This document shows, piece by piece, positions 27,615 through 37,842 of a DNA stretch of 64,000 bases. A program made the position numbers and the translations under genes. The DNA is from Pseudomonadota bacterium. Lineage in GTDB: Bacteria > Pseudomonadota > Alphaproteobacteria > Acetobacterales > Acetobacteraceae. Location: positions 1-64,000 of the forward strand of contig JAKADX010000019.1 in the NCBI GenBank assembly GCA_021818505.1. The letters run 5' to 3'. The notes beneath the pieces were generated by a model, which worked only from the letters and a program-made list of their open reading frames with translations, made no database searches and was not told the origin of the DNA. Within the stretch, counting starts at the first letter, position 1, and each line of letters opens with the position of its first letter.

Positions 27615-28634
27615 TCAGTCCAGCATTGCCGCGATCGTCGCGGGGTCAACCTGATCGAGCGTGGGCGGGGTCCAACGCGGCTTGCGGTCCTTGTCCACCA
27701 CCATCGCGCGCACGCCCTCGGCGAAGTCAGCGTGCCGGGTGACGTGGCGCGTCAGTCGAAGCTCCGCCGCCAGTGCCGCCGGCAGCTCCAGCGTGGCGCC
27801 GCGGGTGACGGCGGCGAACGACCAGCACAGCGCTGAGGGCGACATCGTGCCCAGGGTCGCCAGCGTCTCGCGCGCCCAGGCGCTGTCCTCCGCCTCCAGC
27901 CGTGAGACGATCTCCGGCACCGAGGCGGCTGAGAAGCAGCGGTCGATGGCGGCGCGGTGGGGCGCCAGCGAGAATGGCGGCAGGGTCTCGGCCAGCGGCG
28001 CGACCGCGGCGGCGCCGTCGGCGATCATGGCCGCGCGCAAGGCGGGCAGCTTGGCGCGGGGGACGAAGTGCGTGGCCAAACCGGCATGGACCGCGTCGGC
28101 TCCGGTCATCCGCTGCCCGGTCAGCCCCAGATAGAGGCCGAGCGCGCCCGGCAGGCGGGGAAGGAAGAATGTCGCGCCGATATCGGGGAACATGCCGATC
28201 GCCGTCTCCGGCATGGCGAACACCGCGTGCTCGGTCGCCACGCGCACCTGCCCGTGCACCGAGACGCCGATGCCCCCGCCCATGCAGATTCCGTCGATCA
28301 GCGCGACGTAGGGCTTTGGGAAGCGCGCGATCTCGGCGTTGAGCGCATATTCCTCGGCGAAGAACCGCTCCACGTCATCCGCCTCGCCGGCCAGCGCGTG
28401 ACTGCGGATGGCGCGGATGTCGCCGCCGGCGCAGAAGGCGCGGTCCGAGGCGCTGTCGATCACCACGGCATGAACACCGGGCGCTTCCTGCCACGCTGCC
28501 AGCGCCGCGCGGAGCGCGAGGATCATGGCATGGTCCAGCGCGTTGAGCGCCTTCGGCCGGTTCAGCAGCAGCCGCCCGATGCGGCCTTCTTCGCTGGCGA
28601 TCACGCTGAGGTCAGTCATCGGGGCATCGGTCAT
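27615..28634 (-). CDS. Enoyl-CoA hydratase/isomerase family protein, 3-hydroxyisobutyryl-CoA hydrolase-like
   Basis: Crotonase-fold protein (339 aa), the length of 3-hydroxyisobutyryl-CoA hydrolases of valine catabolism, longer than enoyl-CoA hydratases. The oxyanion hole segments are RAFCAGGDIRAI (about residues 70-81) and GICMGGGIGVSVHG, and the catalytic block FAMPETAIGMFPDIGATFFL matches the hydrolase subgroup including its Glu and Asp. A second ATG at 28619 is an alternative start. Not in an obvious operon. Confidence 0.9.
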   Translation of the reverse strand: MTDAPMTDLSVIASEEGRIGRLLLNRPKALNALDHAMILALRAALAAWQEAPGVHAVVIDSASDRAFCAGGDIRAIRSHALAGEADDVERFFAEEYALNAEIARFPKPYVALIDGICMGGGIGVSVHGQVRVATEHAVFAMPETAIGMFPDIGATFFLPRLPGALGLYLGLTGQRMTGADAVHAGLATHFVPRAKLPALRAAMIADGAAAVAPLAETLPPFSLAPHRAAIDRCFSAASVPEIVSRLEAEDSAWARETLATLGTMSPSALCWSFAAVTRGATLELPAALAAELRLTRHVTRHADFAEGVRAMVVDKDRKPRWTPPTLDQVDPATIAAMLD

Positions 28635-28696
28635 GCGCGGGGCGTCCCTCTTGCGGTCCGCCGGTTCTAGCCGGCCGCGCCGCGCCCGGCGAGGCG

Positions 28697-29134
28697 TCAG
28701 TACCGGCCGGTCAGATACCGCGCCGTCAGCGCCGCCAGCGCCAGCCCGTACGCCTTGCGCAGTCCCAGCGAACGCAGTACCGGGGCGACCACCGCGGTCG
28801 TCGCCGCCGCTTCCATCAGCTGATGCTGCGCCGCCAGCCTTACGTCCAGCGCCTCGCGCTCCAGCCGGCCGGGCTTGTTGCGCAATGCGGCCAGCCCGAG
28901 GGCGAGCGCCAGCAGCAGATCGACGCCGGCGACGATCAGCGTGGCCCAGACCGGCGCGATGCCGGCTCGGAGCAGCGCGAAATAGCCGGCAAAATGCAGC
29001 ACAGCGACGCAGGCCAGCAGAAAGACCAGCGCGACTGCGCCAAGGACCGCCCGTCCGATCTGGCGGTCGCCGTAGCGGCGCAGGCGCAGCAGTTCCGCCT
29101 GCGCCGCGATCTTGGCGAGCTTGAGGCTGCGCAT
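28697..29134 (-). CDS. Phage-holin-family-like membrane protein, YqjE-like
   Basis: Small inner-membrane protein (145 aa) with two close hydrophobic segments (about residues 30-55 and 60-85) and a basic N-terminus MRSLKLAKIAAQAELLRLRR. This is the layout of YqjE / Phage_holin_3_6 proteins. Upstream by 3 bases is a YqjD-like gene, the same order as in E. coli yqjDE. The function is unknown; YqjD in E. coli is a membrane-anchored ribosome-associated protein of stationary phase. The call rests on layout plus neighbour. Confidence 0.65.
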   Translation of the reverse strand: MRSLKLAKIAAQAELLRLRRYGDRQIGRAVLGAVALVFLLACVAVLHFAGYFALLRAGIAPVWATLIVAGVDLLLALALGLAALRNKPGRLEREALDVRLAAQHQLMEAAATTAVVAPVLRSLGLRKAYGLALAALTARYLTGRY

Positions 29135-29137
29135 CCG

Positions 29138-29419
29138 CTAGCGCGAGATGCGGCCGATCAGGAACCCCGCTGCCGCCGCGATCAGCACCGAGGTGATCGG
29201 CATCTCGCGCACGCGGTTGGAGAATGCCTCGGTCTGCTCGTGCGCCACTTCGCGCGCATGCTGAGCCGCTTCGCGCGCGTGCTGTGCCGCCTCCTGCGCG
29301 CGTGCGGCGGCGTTGGACACCGCTGGCGTGACCCGCTCGCGCATCAATGTGTCCACCTGCTCGCGCAACTGGCGGATCTGCTCGCGGGCGTCTGTGCCGG
29401 TGTCATTCGTGCTGGCCAT
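29138..29419 (-). CDS. DUF883 / ElaB-YqjD family membrane-anchored protein
   Basis: Small protein (93 aa) with a long amphipathic helix containing imperfect Ala-rich repeats (AAQHAREAAQHAREVAHEQ, about residues 43-61) and one C-terminal membrane segment PITSVLIAAAAGFLIGRISR, the DUF883 layout. The ATG at 29419 has GGGAGCACAGGGC upstream; the frame before it is not family-like. Paired with the YqjE-like gene. Probably a tail-anchored stationary-phase protein by analogy with E. coli YqjD; not proved here. Confidence 0.8.
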   Translation of the reverse strand: MASTNDTGTDAREQIRQLREQVDTLMRERVTPAVSNAAARAQEAAQHAREAAQHAREVAHEQTEAFSNRVREMPITSVLIAAAAGFLIGRISR

Positions 29420-29500
29420 GCCCTGTGCTCCCCTGTTGGTGGTTCCGCGAGTGAACGCCTCACCGCGTAACGGGTTGCTCAGGGCAGGCCGCACATCCGC

Positions 29501-31828
29501 TCAGGCCGCCTTGCGCGCGGCCAGCGCCCGCCAGACGACTTCCGGTGTGGCCGGCATGTCGATATGGGTGACGCCGTCCCCGCTCAACGCATCGACCACG
29601 GCGTTGATCACCGCCGGCGGGCTGCCGACTGCCCCGGCCTCGCCCGCGCCCTTGACGCCGAGCGGGTTGGAGACGCAGGGCACCTCGATCAGATCGACGT
29701 TGATGTCCGGCAGGTCGTCGGCGCGCGGCAGCGCATAGTCCATGAAGCTGCCGGAGAGCAACTGGCCAGACTCGCGGTCATAGGCGGTGCGTTCCAGCAT
29801 CGCCTGGCCGAGCCCCTGAGCGACGCCGCCATGCACCTGGCCGCGCACGATCAGCGGATTGACCGCCTTGCCCACGTCATCGGTGACGGAATAGCGCACG
29901 ATGCGCGTCATGCCCGTTTCCGGGTCGATCTCCACCTCGGCGATGTGGCAGCCGTTGGGGAAGGTGTGCGCCTTGATCTCCGCCACCTCGGCGGCGTCCA
30001 GCATGGTCACGTCCTCGCCCCTGGCCGCACGCTGCCGCTGGGTCGCGGCGAGCGTCAGGATATCGACGCCGCGATCGGTGCCGACGATGGCGAAGCGACC
30101 CTGCTCGAATGCAATGTCGGCCGGCGCGGCCTCCAGCATTTCGGACGCGGCCTTCTTGCCCTTCTCGATGACGGTGTTGGCGGTCAGGAGGATCGCCTGA
30201 CCCTCGGAATACAGGCTGCGCGCGCCGCCAGTGCCGCCGCCGGTCGGGATCGTGTCGGTGTCGCCCTGCTTGACCCGCACCTTCTCGCCCGGCACGCCGA
30301 GCCGATCGACGGTGAGCTGGACATAAGCGGTCTCGTGCCCCTGGCCGGTCGATTGCGTGCCGACATAGACATCGACGAAGCCATCATCGGCGAAGCGGAT
30401 TTCCGCCCGCTCGGTGGGCGCGCCGCCGGTCGCCTCCAGGTAGTACGACAGGCCGATGCCGCGGCGCTTGCCGCGCTTCGCCGCCTCCGCCCGCCGCGCC
30501 GCGAAGCCGGCCCAGTCGGCGTTCTTCAGCGCGGCGTCGAGCACGACGCGGAAATCACCGCTGTCATAGGTCTTGCCGACCGGCGTGGTGTGCGGCATGG
30601 CGCTTGGGCCGACCATATTGCGCCGGCGCAGTTCGACGCGGTCGATCTTGAGTTCGCGCGCGGTGGCGTCGATCAGCCGCTCGACCAGATAGTTGCTCTC
30701 AGGCCGGCCGGCGCCGCGATAGGCATCAACAGGGACGGTGTTGGTGAACACGCCGATCACGTTCGCGTACACCGACTGAAACCCGTACACGCTCGCCAGC
30801 ACGCCGGTACCCGCGATGGTCGGGATGAACGGGCCGAAGGTCGAGAGATAGGCACCCATGTTGGCGACGTTGCGCGTGCGCAGCGCGAGGAACCTGCCGT
30901 CCTTGTCGGTCGCGATCTCGCCCAGTGTGATGTTGTCGCGCCCCTGCGTGTCGGCGAGGAACGCCTCCGACCGTTCCGACACCCACTTGACCGGGCGTCC
31001 GAGCCGGCGCGCCGCGTAGCAAGTCAGCACGTGCTCGGCATAGAGGAACAGCTTCATGCCGAAGCCGCCGCCGACATCGGGCGTGATGACGCGGAACTTG
31101 TCCGCCGGCACCTTGAACACCGCCGCCGCCATCAGATCCTTCAGCAGCCACCCGCCCTGCGTGTTGGTGCGCAGCGTCCACCGACCGCTCGCGGCGTCGA
31201 ATTCCGCGAGCGCCGCGCGCGCTTCCATCGAGGCGACGACGATACGATTGTTGACCACGGTCAGGCGCGTGACATGCGCGGCCTGACTGAACAGCGCCTC
31301 GGTCTTGTCCTTGTCGCCGATCTGCCAGTCGAACACGACATTGCGCTTCGCCTCCGGCCAGACCTGCGGCACGCCGTCATCCATCGCGGCGCCGAGGTCG
31401 GTGATGGCGGGCAGGATGTCGTATTCGACCGCGATCGCCTCGGCCGCGTCACGGGCGAGCCTGGTATTCTCCGCGACCACGAAGGCGACAGGGTCGCCGA
31501 CATGACGCACCATGCCGTCTGCCAGCACCGGGTGCGGCGGCACGACCTGGGCCGAGCCGTCGCGGTTCTTCACCGGGGCCGCACAGGGCAGACCGCCGAT
31601 CCCGTCGGCGTTGAGGTCGGCGCAGGTGAACACGCCGAGCACGCCCGGCATCGCCTTTGCCGCCGCGGTGTCGATCGCCGTGATACGGGCGGCGGCATGC
31701 GGGCTGCGCAGCACGACGCCATGCACGGTGCCGGGCGGGGTCACGTCGTCGGTGTAGGAACCGCCACCCTTGAGCAGGCGCGGGTCCTCGACGCGGCGGA
31801 CGGGCTGGGCAAGGCCGAACTTCGTCAT
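29501..31828 (-). CDS. Xanthine dehydrogenase family molybdopterin-binding large subunit (CoxL form II-like)
   Basis: Molybdenum hydroxylase large subunit (775 aa). It begins TKFGLAQPVRRVEDPRLLKG as in aerobic CO-dehydrogenase-like proteins, and the active-site loop reads DAYRGAGRPESNY, which is form II; the true CO dehydrogenase loop AYRCSFR is missing. The C-terminal MCD-binding/catalytic block GVKGAGEAGAVGSPPAVINA holds the conserved Glu. The ATG at 31828 is preferred over TTG at 31834. No FAD or 2Fe-2S subunit genes lie beside it in the window, which is unusual. Substrate unknown. Confidence 0.9.
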   Translation of the reverse strand: MTKFGLAQPVRRVEDPRLLKGGGSYTDDVTPPGTVHGVVLRSPHAAARITAIDTAAAKAMPGVLGVFTCADLNADGIGGLPCAAPVKNRDGSAQVVPPHPVLADGMVRHVGDPVAFVVAENTRLARDAAEAIAVEYDILPAITDLGAAMDDGVPQVWPEAKRNVVFDWQIGDKDKTEALFSQAAHVTRLTVVNNRIVVASMEARAALAEFDAASGRWTLRTNTQGGWLLKDLMAAAVFKVPADKFRVITPDVGGGFGMKLFLYAEHVLTCYAARRLGRPVKWVSERSEAFLADTQGRDNITLGEIATDKDGRFLALRTRNVANMGAYLSTFGPFIPTIAGTGVLASVYGFQSVYANVIGVFTNTVPVDAYRGAGRPESNYLVERLIDATARELKIDRVELRRRNMVGPSAMPHTTPVGKTYDSGDFRVVLDAALKNADWAGFAARRAEAAKRGKRRGIGLSYYLEATGGAPTERAEIRFADDGFVDVYVGTQSTGQGHETAYVQLTVDRLGVPGEKVRVKQGDTDTIPTGGGTGGARSLYSEGQAILLTANTVIEKGKKAASEMLEAAPADIAFEQGRFAIVGTDRGVDILTLAATQRQRAARGEDVTMLDAAEVAEIKAHTFPNGCHIAEVEIDPETGMTRIVRYSVTDDVGKAVNPLIVRGQVHGGVAQGLGQAMLERTAYDRESGQLLSGSFMDYALPRADDLPDINVDLIEVPCVSNPLGVKGAGEAGAVGSPPAVINAVVDALSGDGVTHIDMPATPEVVWRALAARKAA

Positions 31829-31912
31829 GGGCAATCTCTCTCCCGGTCTCGTGCGGTTGGTTCAGCGTCCAGTCTAGGGCGTGGCGGCGAAAGGCCAAGG
31901 GGGGCGGGGCGG

Positions 31913-34900
31913 TCAGTCGCCATGGGCCGCCTCGCGTGCGCGTTCCCGCCGGTGGTGCCGGGTTCCTCCGCGCCCGACCCGCTCACGCAGTGTCTGGAAC
32001 GTGACGTAGAGCATCGGGATCAGGAACACGCCGACCGAGGTGGCGCCGATCATGCCGGCGAAGACCGGCGTACCAACCGCGTGGCGGCTCAGCATCGCCG
32101 CGCCGTTCGCCCAGACCAGCGGCAGCAGCCCGAGGATGAAGGCGATCGAGGTCATCATCACCGCGCGGAACCGCATCCGCGCGCCTAGTGCCGCCGCCTC
32201 GCGGATCGACAGGCCAGCCTCGCGCTGCTCCTTGGCGAACTCCACGATCAGGATGCCGTTCTTGGCCGCCAGCGCGATCAGCACCACGAGCCCGATCTGC
32301 GCGTAGAGGTCGAGCGGCAGGCCGAACGCACGCAGGCCGATAAAGGCGCCCAGCACACCGGCACTGACCGACAGCAGCACCGGCACCGGGATCACCCAGC
32401 TTTCGTACAGCGCCACCAGGAACAGATAGGCAAACAGGACTGCCAGCCCCAGCAGCATCCCGGTCTGCCCGCTCGCCTGGATTTCCTGGTAGGCGGTGCC
32501 GGTCCATTCGAAATCATAGCCCGGCGGCAGCGTACGGGCCGACAGTTGCGCCATTGCCGCCAGCGCGTCCCCCGACGACACGCCCGCGCGCGGCTTGCCG
32601 TTGATGGTGACGGAGCGATAGTTGTTGTAGCGGCTGATCGTCTGCGGCCCGAGTTCGTAGCGCAGGGACGCGAGGCTGCGCAGCGGCACCATGGTGCCCT
32701 TGCTGTTGCGCACGTAGATGCGCCAGATCGCCGGGATATCGCTGCGGTCGGCGTCCTCCCCCTGGATGTTCACTTGCCAGGTGCGACCGTACAGATTGAA
32801 GTCGTTGACGTAGATGCCGCCGAGAGTTGCCTGCAGCGCGGTGAAGATGTCGCTGACATTCACGCCGAGTGCCTGCGCCTTGTCGCGGTCGATGTCGAGA
32901 TACAGGCTCGGGTTGGTCGCGGTGAAGGTGGAGAAGACCGTGGAGAGGTGCGGATCGGCATTGGCCGCGCCGATCAGCCCGCCCATCACGCTCCCCATCT
33001 CAGCAGGGTCGCGCCCCTCCAGGTCCTCCAATTGGTATTCGAAGCCGCCGCTGGTCGAAAGCCCGATGATCGGCGGCAGGTTGAACGGAAACACCATTGC
33101 CGAGCGGATCTGTTGCGCCGCCCCGAACACGCGCCCGATCACTGCCTGCGCGCGGTCGGCGGCCTCCGTGCGGTCCGCGAACGGTTTGAGCCGCACGACG
33201 ATGAAAGCGGCGTTGCTCTGCGCAGCGCGGTCGAGCAGCGAAAAGCCGACGATGGAGAGCACTCGCTGCACCTGCGGCAGCTTGCGCACCATATCCTCCA
33301 CGCGCGCCGCCACGTCGCGCGTGCGCGAGACGGAGGCGGCATCGGGCAATTGCACGGCGATGAAGAAGGCACCCTGGTCCTCCTCCGGTAGGAAGCCGGT
33401 CGGCGTGCGCAGGCCAAGCCAGGCGATGCCGCCGCCGGCGATCGCGACGAGCAGCACCGAGAGCACAGCCAGGCGTAACATGCGCCGCACGATCGCAGCA
33501 TAGCCGTCGCGCACGACGTCGATGCTCCGCAGAACCGCGCCCATGATGCCGCGGCGGCGGCCCTCGTGGCGCAGGAACAGCGCGCACAGCGCCGGCGACA
33601 GCGTCAGCGCGTTGATCGCCGAGATCGTCATGGCGACGCTGATGGTCACGGCGAACTGGCGGAACAATTGGCCGGAGATGCCGGGGATGAAACCGATCGG
33701 TACGAACACCGAAAGGAGCACCAAGGAGATCGCAACCACCGGTCCGGTGATCTGCCGCATCGCCCGTTTCGTCGCCTCTGCCGGGGTCAACTCAGGGTGC
33801 TCGCTCATCACCCGCTCGACATTCTCGACCACCACGATCGCGTCATCGACAACGATGCCGACCGCGAGCACGAGCGCCAGCAGCGAAATCGTGTTGGCGG
33901 AATATCCGAGGGCAAGCAGCACCGCGAAGGTACCGATCAGGCTCACCGGCACGGCGACGGAGGGAATGATGGTCGCCCGCAGGTTGCCCAGGAACAGGAA
34001 CACCACCAGCACGACGAGGACGAAGGCCTCGATCAGCGTGCGGATGACCTCGTCAATCGTGTCGGCGACAAAGCGGGAGCTGTCCCAGAACACCGCCTGC
34101 TTCAGCCCCGATGGAAAGCGGTGCGACAACTGCTCCAGCGTCTGTGCGACCAGCCGCGAGGTGTTCACCGCATTCGAGCCGGGAGCGAGGTAGATGCCGA
34201 TCGAGATGGCCGGCTTGCCGTTCAGCCGGCTCAGCGTGTCCATCGTCGCGGCACCGAGTTCGACGCGTGCCACGTCGGCAACGCGCAGCACCGACCCGTC
34301 GGGATTCGCGCGCACGATGATGCGGCCGAATTGCTCGGGCGAGACCAGTCGCCCCTGGGTCTGCAGATTGAGCTGGAACTGTGTTGCGTCCGTGGTCGGC
34401 CGCGCGCCGATTCGCCCGATCGCACTCTGCTCGTTCTGTGACTGGATCGCGGCGATGATGTCCGATGGCATCAGGCCCAGACTGACCAGCCGGTTGGTGT
34501 CGAACCAGATGCGCATGGAATAGTCCATCGCGCCGAATACGAACGCCTGTCCGACTCCCGGCACGCGCGAGAGCCGGTCGAGCACGTTGATGGTGATGTA
34601 GTTGCTGATGAACAGGGGATCGAGCTTGCCGTCCTCGCTGTAGAACTGCAGGAATTCCAGGATTGCCGAACTGCGCTTCTGGACCGTCACACCTTCGAGC
34701 TGCACTTCCGGTGGCAGTTTCGACAGCGCGGTCTGCACCCGGTTGTTGACGTTGACCACGTCGATGTCGGGGTCGGTGCCGATCTCGAAGCTGACCGTGA
34801 GCGAATAGCTGCCGTCGTTGGCGCTGTTCGACTTCATGTAGATCATGCGGTCAACGCCGTTGACCTGTGCCTCCATCGGCTGCGCGATCGTCGCCTCGAC

Positions 34901-35071
34901 CACCGCGGCGGAGGCGCCGGGATAGCGTGTCGTCACCGTCACCTGCGGCGGCACGATGTCGGGGAACTGTGCCACGGGGATGCGCGTCAGCGCGATCAGC
35001 CCGGCCAGCGTCATCAGGATGGCGATGACGATCGCCAGTCGCGGCCGATCGACGAAGATCGCTGAGAACAT
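31913..35071 (-). CDS. RND efflux transporter permease, HAE1/AcrB family
   Basis: Inner-membrane proton-driven multidrug pump (1052 aa), with the AcrB arrangement of two halves, each with a large periplasmic loop after the first helix. It begins [20 protein letters not shown]. The proton-relay block of TM4 reads [20 protein letters not shown], with the two Asp residues. The ATG at 35071 is 4 bases after the adaptor gene stop. No outer-membrane factor gene is adjacent, so the tripartite pump must use a TolC-like protein from elsewhere. Confidence 0.95.
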   Translation of the reverse strand: MFSAIFVDRPRLAIVIAILMTLAGLIALTRIPVAQFPDIVPPQVTVTTRYPGASAAVVEATIAQPMEAQVNGVDRMIYMKSNSANDGSYSLTVSFEIGTDPDIDVVNVNNRVQTALSKLPPEVQLEGVTVQKRSSAILEFLQFYSEDGKLDPLFISNYITINVLDRLSRVPGVGQAFVFGAMDYSMRIWFDTNRLVSLGLMPSDIIAAIQSQNEQSAIGRIGARPTTDATQFQLNLQTQGRLVSPEQFGRIIVRANPDGSVLRVADVARVELGAATMDTLSRLNGKPAISIGIYLAPGSNAVNTSRLVAQTLEQLSHRFPSGLKQAVFWDSSRFVADTIDEVIRTLIEAFVLVVLVVFLFLGNLRATIIPSVAVPVSLIGTFAVLLALGYSANTISLLALVLAVGIVVDDAIVVVENVERVMSEHPELTPAEATKRAMRQITGPVVAISLVLLSVFVPIGFIPGISGQLFRQFAVTISVAMTISAINALTLSPALCALFLRHEGRRRGIMGAVLRSIDVVRDGYAAIVRRMLRLAVLSVLLVAIAGGGIAWLGLRTPTGFLPEEDQGAFFIAVQLPDAASVSRTRDVAARVEDMVRKLPQVQRVLSIVGFSLLDRAAQSNAAFIVVRLKPFADRTEAADRAQAVIGRVFGAAQQIRSAMVFPFNLPPIIGLSTSGGFEYQLEDLEGRDPAEMGSVMGGLIGAANADPHLSTVFSTFTATNPSLYLDIDRDKAQALGVNVSDIFTALQATLGGIYVNDFNLYGRTWQVNIQGEDADRSDIPAIWRIYVRNSKGTMVPLRSLASLRYELGPQTISRYNNYRSVTINGKPRAGVSSGDALAAMAQLSARTLPPGYDFEWTGTAYQEIQASGQTGMLLGLAVLFAYLFLVALYESWVIPVPVLLSVSAGVLGAFIGLRAFGLPLDLYAQIGLVVLIALAAKNGILIVEFAKEQREAGLSIREAAALGARMRFRAVMMTSIAFILGLLPLVWANGAAMLSRHAVGTPVFAGMIGATSVGVFLIPMLYVTFQTLRERVGRGGTRHHRRERAREAAHGD

Positions 35072-35075
35072 GCGT

Positions 35076-36257
35076 TCAGCCCGGCGCCTTGGCGCCGTTA
35101 CTCCCTGACGGGCCGGCGACCGCAGGGGCGGGGTTGACAACGATGCCGGGCCGCACGCGCTGCAACCCATCCACGACCACCGCCTCGCCTTCAGTCAGTC
35201 CGCCGAGCACGACCGCGGTCGCCGGCGTCGATTGGCCGAGCTGAATGCGCCGCTGCTCGGCATGGTTGCCGGGGCCGATGACATACACGTAGTTGCCCCG
35301 CTGGTCGGTCAGCACGGCGGCGCGCGGGATCGCCAGCGCCAGCGCCGGCTCGACGCCTTCCAACAGGACAGTGACAAACTCGCCGTCCACCAGTTCGCGC
35401 GGCGTGGGATCGGAGGGCGTGCGGCCGGGCACCAGCGGGTTGGGCACGTGGGCGCGGAAGATCACCGTATCGGTGCTGGTCGCGATGGTCGGCTCGATAT
35501 AGTCGAGCCTTCCGGTCTGGCCGAAGATGCTGCCGTCCGCGAGCCGCAGCTTCACCACCACCGCGCCCAGCCCGCTCTTGCCGGCGAACCGGCTGCGCAG
35601 GTCCAGTGCCGCGCGCGTGGACACTGGGAACAGCACGTACATCGGGTCCTGGCTGTAGATCGTCGCGAGCGCGCCCGACGAGGGGCTGACCACGTTGCCG
35701 ACGGTGACGTTGGTGCGCGTGATCCGGCCGGCGACCGGCGCGCGGATTTCCGTGTAAGCGAGATTGATCATCGACGCGCGCAACTGCGCCTCTGCGGATT
35801 GCAGTTGCGCGGCGTAGCTGCCCTGCTGGGCCAGCGCGTCGTCATAGACCGAACGTTGCCCGGCCGGCGTGTTGAGCAGCGACTGGGCGCGGTTGAGCGT
35901 GATGGTGGCGTTGCGCAGCAGCGCCTGGGTCTGCGCGACCGCGGCCTGCTTGGCCGCGACATCAGCCTCGAACGGCCCGCGCTCCAGCACGTACAGCAGG
36001 TCGCCCTGCTTCACCTCGGCGCCCTCGGTGAAATGGATCTCCTCAAGGAACGCGGTGACGCGGGGCACCAGATCGACCTTATCGATCGCCTGCACGCGGC
36101 CGATGAACTCGCTGCTCTCGGTGACCGGCTGGCGGCGCACCGTGGTGGTGCCGACCGCCGGCGGGCCGCCGCCGAACTGCGCATGCCCCGGGGAAGCGGC
36201 CAGCAGGGCCAGCAGCAGTGCAAACGCGGCATGGGGCAGGGGCGGGCAAAGGCGCAT
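35076..36257 (-). CDS. RND efflux periplasmic adaptor subunit (MFP family)
   Basis: Membrane-fusion adaptor (393 aa) with a signal peptide ending in ASPGHA, then the lipoyl/hairpin/barrel arrangement: [20 protein letters not shown], a coiled-coil hairpin (about residues 95-170), and [18 protein letters not shown]. The C-terminal tail is Pro/Ala-rich. The ATG at 36257 follows a region without similarity, and is followed by the pump gene after 4 bases. It does not carry an obvious lipobox, so it is probably soluble or anchored by the signal. Confidence 0.92.
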   Translation of the reverse strand: MRLCPPLPHAAFALLLALLAASPGHAQFGGGPPAVGTTTVRRQPVTESSEFIGRVQAIDKVDLVPRVTAFLEEIHFTEGAEVKQGDLLYVLERGPFEADVAAKQAAVAQTQALLRNATITLNRAQSLLNTPAGQRSVYDDALAQQGSYAAQLQSAEAQLRASMINLAYTEIRAPVAGRITRTNVTVGNVVSPSSGALATIYSQDPMYVLFPVSTRAALDLRSRFAGKSGLGAVVVKLRLADGSIFGQTGRLDYIEPTIATSTDTVIFRAHVPNPLVPGRTPSDPTPRELVDGEFVTVLLEGVEPALALAIPRAAVLTDQRGNYVYVIGPGNHAEQRRIQLGQSTPATAVVLGGLTEGEAVVVDGLQRVRPGIVVNPAPAVAGPSGSNGAKAPG

Positions 36258-36422
36258 CGGCGACCTCGGAAGGCGGACCACCGGCAACAGATGGCGCGGC
36301 GCAGTTAAACCGCAATTCACCTCCGGTGACACGATTTTCCCGCCCGCCGGCCATTCGTCCCGGCGGCTTGCCGCGCCGGCCTCGGCATTCCACGCTGGTG
36401 GTGGCGGCGGACAGGTGCGCGG

Positions 36423-37544
36423 ATGGACGAGATCGAATGCGTGGTGATCGGCGCCGGCGTGGTCGGCATCGCAGTGGCCCGCGCGCTGGCCAAGGCCGGG
36501 CGCGAAGTGCTGGTGCTGGAGGCGGCCGAGGGGATTGGCACCGAGACTTCCAGCCGCAACAGCGAGGTGATCCACGCCGGCATCTACTACCCGCGCGCCA
36601 GCCTGATGGCGCGGTTCTGCGTGGCCGGAAAGCGCATGCTTTACGAGTTCTGCCGCAGCCGAGGCGTGGCGTTCCGCAATTGCGGCAAGCTGATTGTCGC
36701 GACCGACGAGGCCGAGGTCGCCAGACTGGAAGGCATCCGCACCGCCGCCGCGGCCAACGGCGTGGACGACCTGCGCCTGCTGACCGCCGCCGAGGCGCGG
36801 GCGTTGGAACCGGCGCTGGCCTGCACCGCCGCACTGCTCTCGCCCTCGACCGGGATCGTGGACAGCCATGCCTACATGCTGGCCCTGCAAGGCGAGGCGG
36901 AGGCGTCGGGCGCCCTGTTCGTCTTCCATGCGCCCGTCATCGGCGGGAGCGTCACCGGCGAGGGGGTGACCCTTGAGGTCGGCGGGGCGGACCCGATGGG
37001 GCTGCGAGCACGCGTCGTGATCAATGCCGCCGGCCTGCGCGCGCCGGAGGTGGCGCGCGGCATTGCCGGGATGCCGACTCAACTCATTCCCACGCCCTAC
37101 TACGCCAAGGGCAGCTACTTTGTTCTCGCCGGCCACAACCCGTTCGGCCGGTTGATCTATCCGGTGCCGGTTCCCGGCGGCCTGGGCGTCCATCTGACCA
37201 TCGACCTCGCCGGACAGGCGCGGTTCGGGCCGGACGTGGAGTGGGTACCGGCGCCGGAGTATGGCGTCGATCCGGCGCGGGCGGACTCGTTCTACGACGC
37301 CATCCGCCGCTACTGGCCGGCACTGCCGGATGGGGCGCTGCAGCCGGGCTATGCCGGCGTGCGGCCGAAGATCGTGCCACCGGCAATTGCGAAACAGGAT
37401 TTCATTATTCAGGGGCCGGCGGCTCACGGCGTGCCGGGCCTGATCAACCTGTTCGGCATCGAAAGCCCAGGTCTGACCGCTGCGATCGCGCTGGCCGAGG
37501 CCGTGCGCGATCTGGCCGGCGGCCGAGCCGCGCCCACCACATGA
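36423..37544 (+). CDS. FAD-dependent oxidoreductase, L-2-hydroxyglutarate oxidase (LhgO)-like
   Basis: DAO-fold flavoprotein (373 aa). It has the dinucleotide motif [17 protein letters not shown] at the N-terminus, then [18 protein letters not shown], which is characteristic of the LhgO/L2HGDH group, and the C-terminal [20 protein letters not shown]. Enzymes of this group oxidise L-2-hydroxyglutarate to 2-oxoglutarate and pass electrons to the quinone pool. It is divergent from the efflux adaptor. Other 2-hydroxyacids are possible substrates. Confidence 0.9.
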   Translation: MDEIECVVIGAGVVGIAVARALAKAGREVLVLEAAEGIGTETSSRNSEVIHAGIYYPRASLMARFCVAGKRMLYEFCRSRGVAFRNCGKLIVATDEAEVARLEGIRTAAAANGVDDLRLLTAAEARALEPALACTAALLSPSTGIVDSHAYMLALQGEAEASGALFVFHAPVIGGSVTGEGVTLEVGGADPMGLRARVVINAAGLRAPEVARGIAGMPTQLIPTPYYAKGSYFVLAGHNPFGRLIYPVPVPGGLGVHLTIDLAGQARFGPDVEWVPAPEYGVDPARADSFYDAIRRYWPALPDGALQPGYAGVRPKIVPPAIAKQDFIIQGPAAHGVPGLINLFGIESPGLTAAIALAEAVRDLAGGRAAPTT

Positions 37545-37642
37545 ACACCTAGATCCCATAAAAAGAATGACAAAATCAAAGTTTTTATTATGCGCCTTAC
37601 TCGGCGAGTTCTAGATAGAAAAGGATCAGTCCAAGCGGGCGG
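37545..37642. promoter_or_regulatory. AT-rich upstream region of the small lipoprotein gene
   Basis: This stretch (around 37555-37620) is strikingly AT-rich against the very GC-rich window, including AAAAAGAATGACAAAATC and TTTTTATTATG. It probably contains the promoter of the small lipoprotein gene. No consensus -35/-10 pair can be fixed with certainty. Confidence 0.4.
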
Positions 37643-37648
37643 GTGACA

Positions 37649-37828
37649 ATGAACAAGTTGATACAGATCGTCGCGGCGATTGCGATCATGGGCTTGCTCG
37701 CGGGATGCGCAGGGTACGGGGCGCCGATGGGGTCGTACGGCGGGGACGGCTATGGCGCCGCGCCGGGATATGGCGGCATGGGCGGGTTCGGCGGTGGCGA
37801 TGGCGATGGGGATGGCGGCGGCGACTGA
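37649..37828 (+). CDS. Small glycine/aspartate-rich lipoprotein
   Basis: A 59-residue protein with a lipoprotein signal: basic MNKLIQ, a hydrophobic stretch, then LLAGC at about residues 17-21 as lipobox. The mature peptide is almost only Gly, Asp, Tyr, Met and Pro, ending in a Gly-Asp run (GGGDGDGDGGGD), which suggests a flexible or cation-binding surface peptide. A GTG two codons earlier is also possible. No family is recognised. Its 3' end lies 14 bases from the convergent rlpA gene. Confidence 0.65.
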   Translation: MNKLIQIVAAIAIMGLLAGCAGYGAPMGSYGGDGYGAAPGYGGMGGFGGGDGDGDGGGD

Positions 37829-37842
37829 CGGCGGCGCCGCGG

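Noticed and set aside
31056-31828. True carbon monoxide dehydrogenase
   Set aside because: The active-site loop is AYRGAGRPE, not the Cys-containing AYRCSFR of CoxL form I, and the other subunits are missing.
29564-32188. 874-codon plus-strand open frame
   Set aside because: Antisense to the molybdenum hydroxylase gene; high third-position GC on the real strand keeps this frame open by chance.
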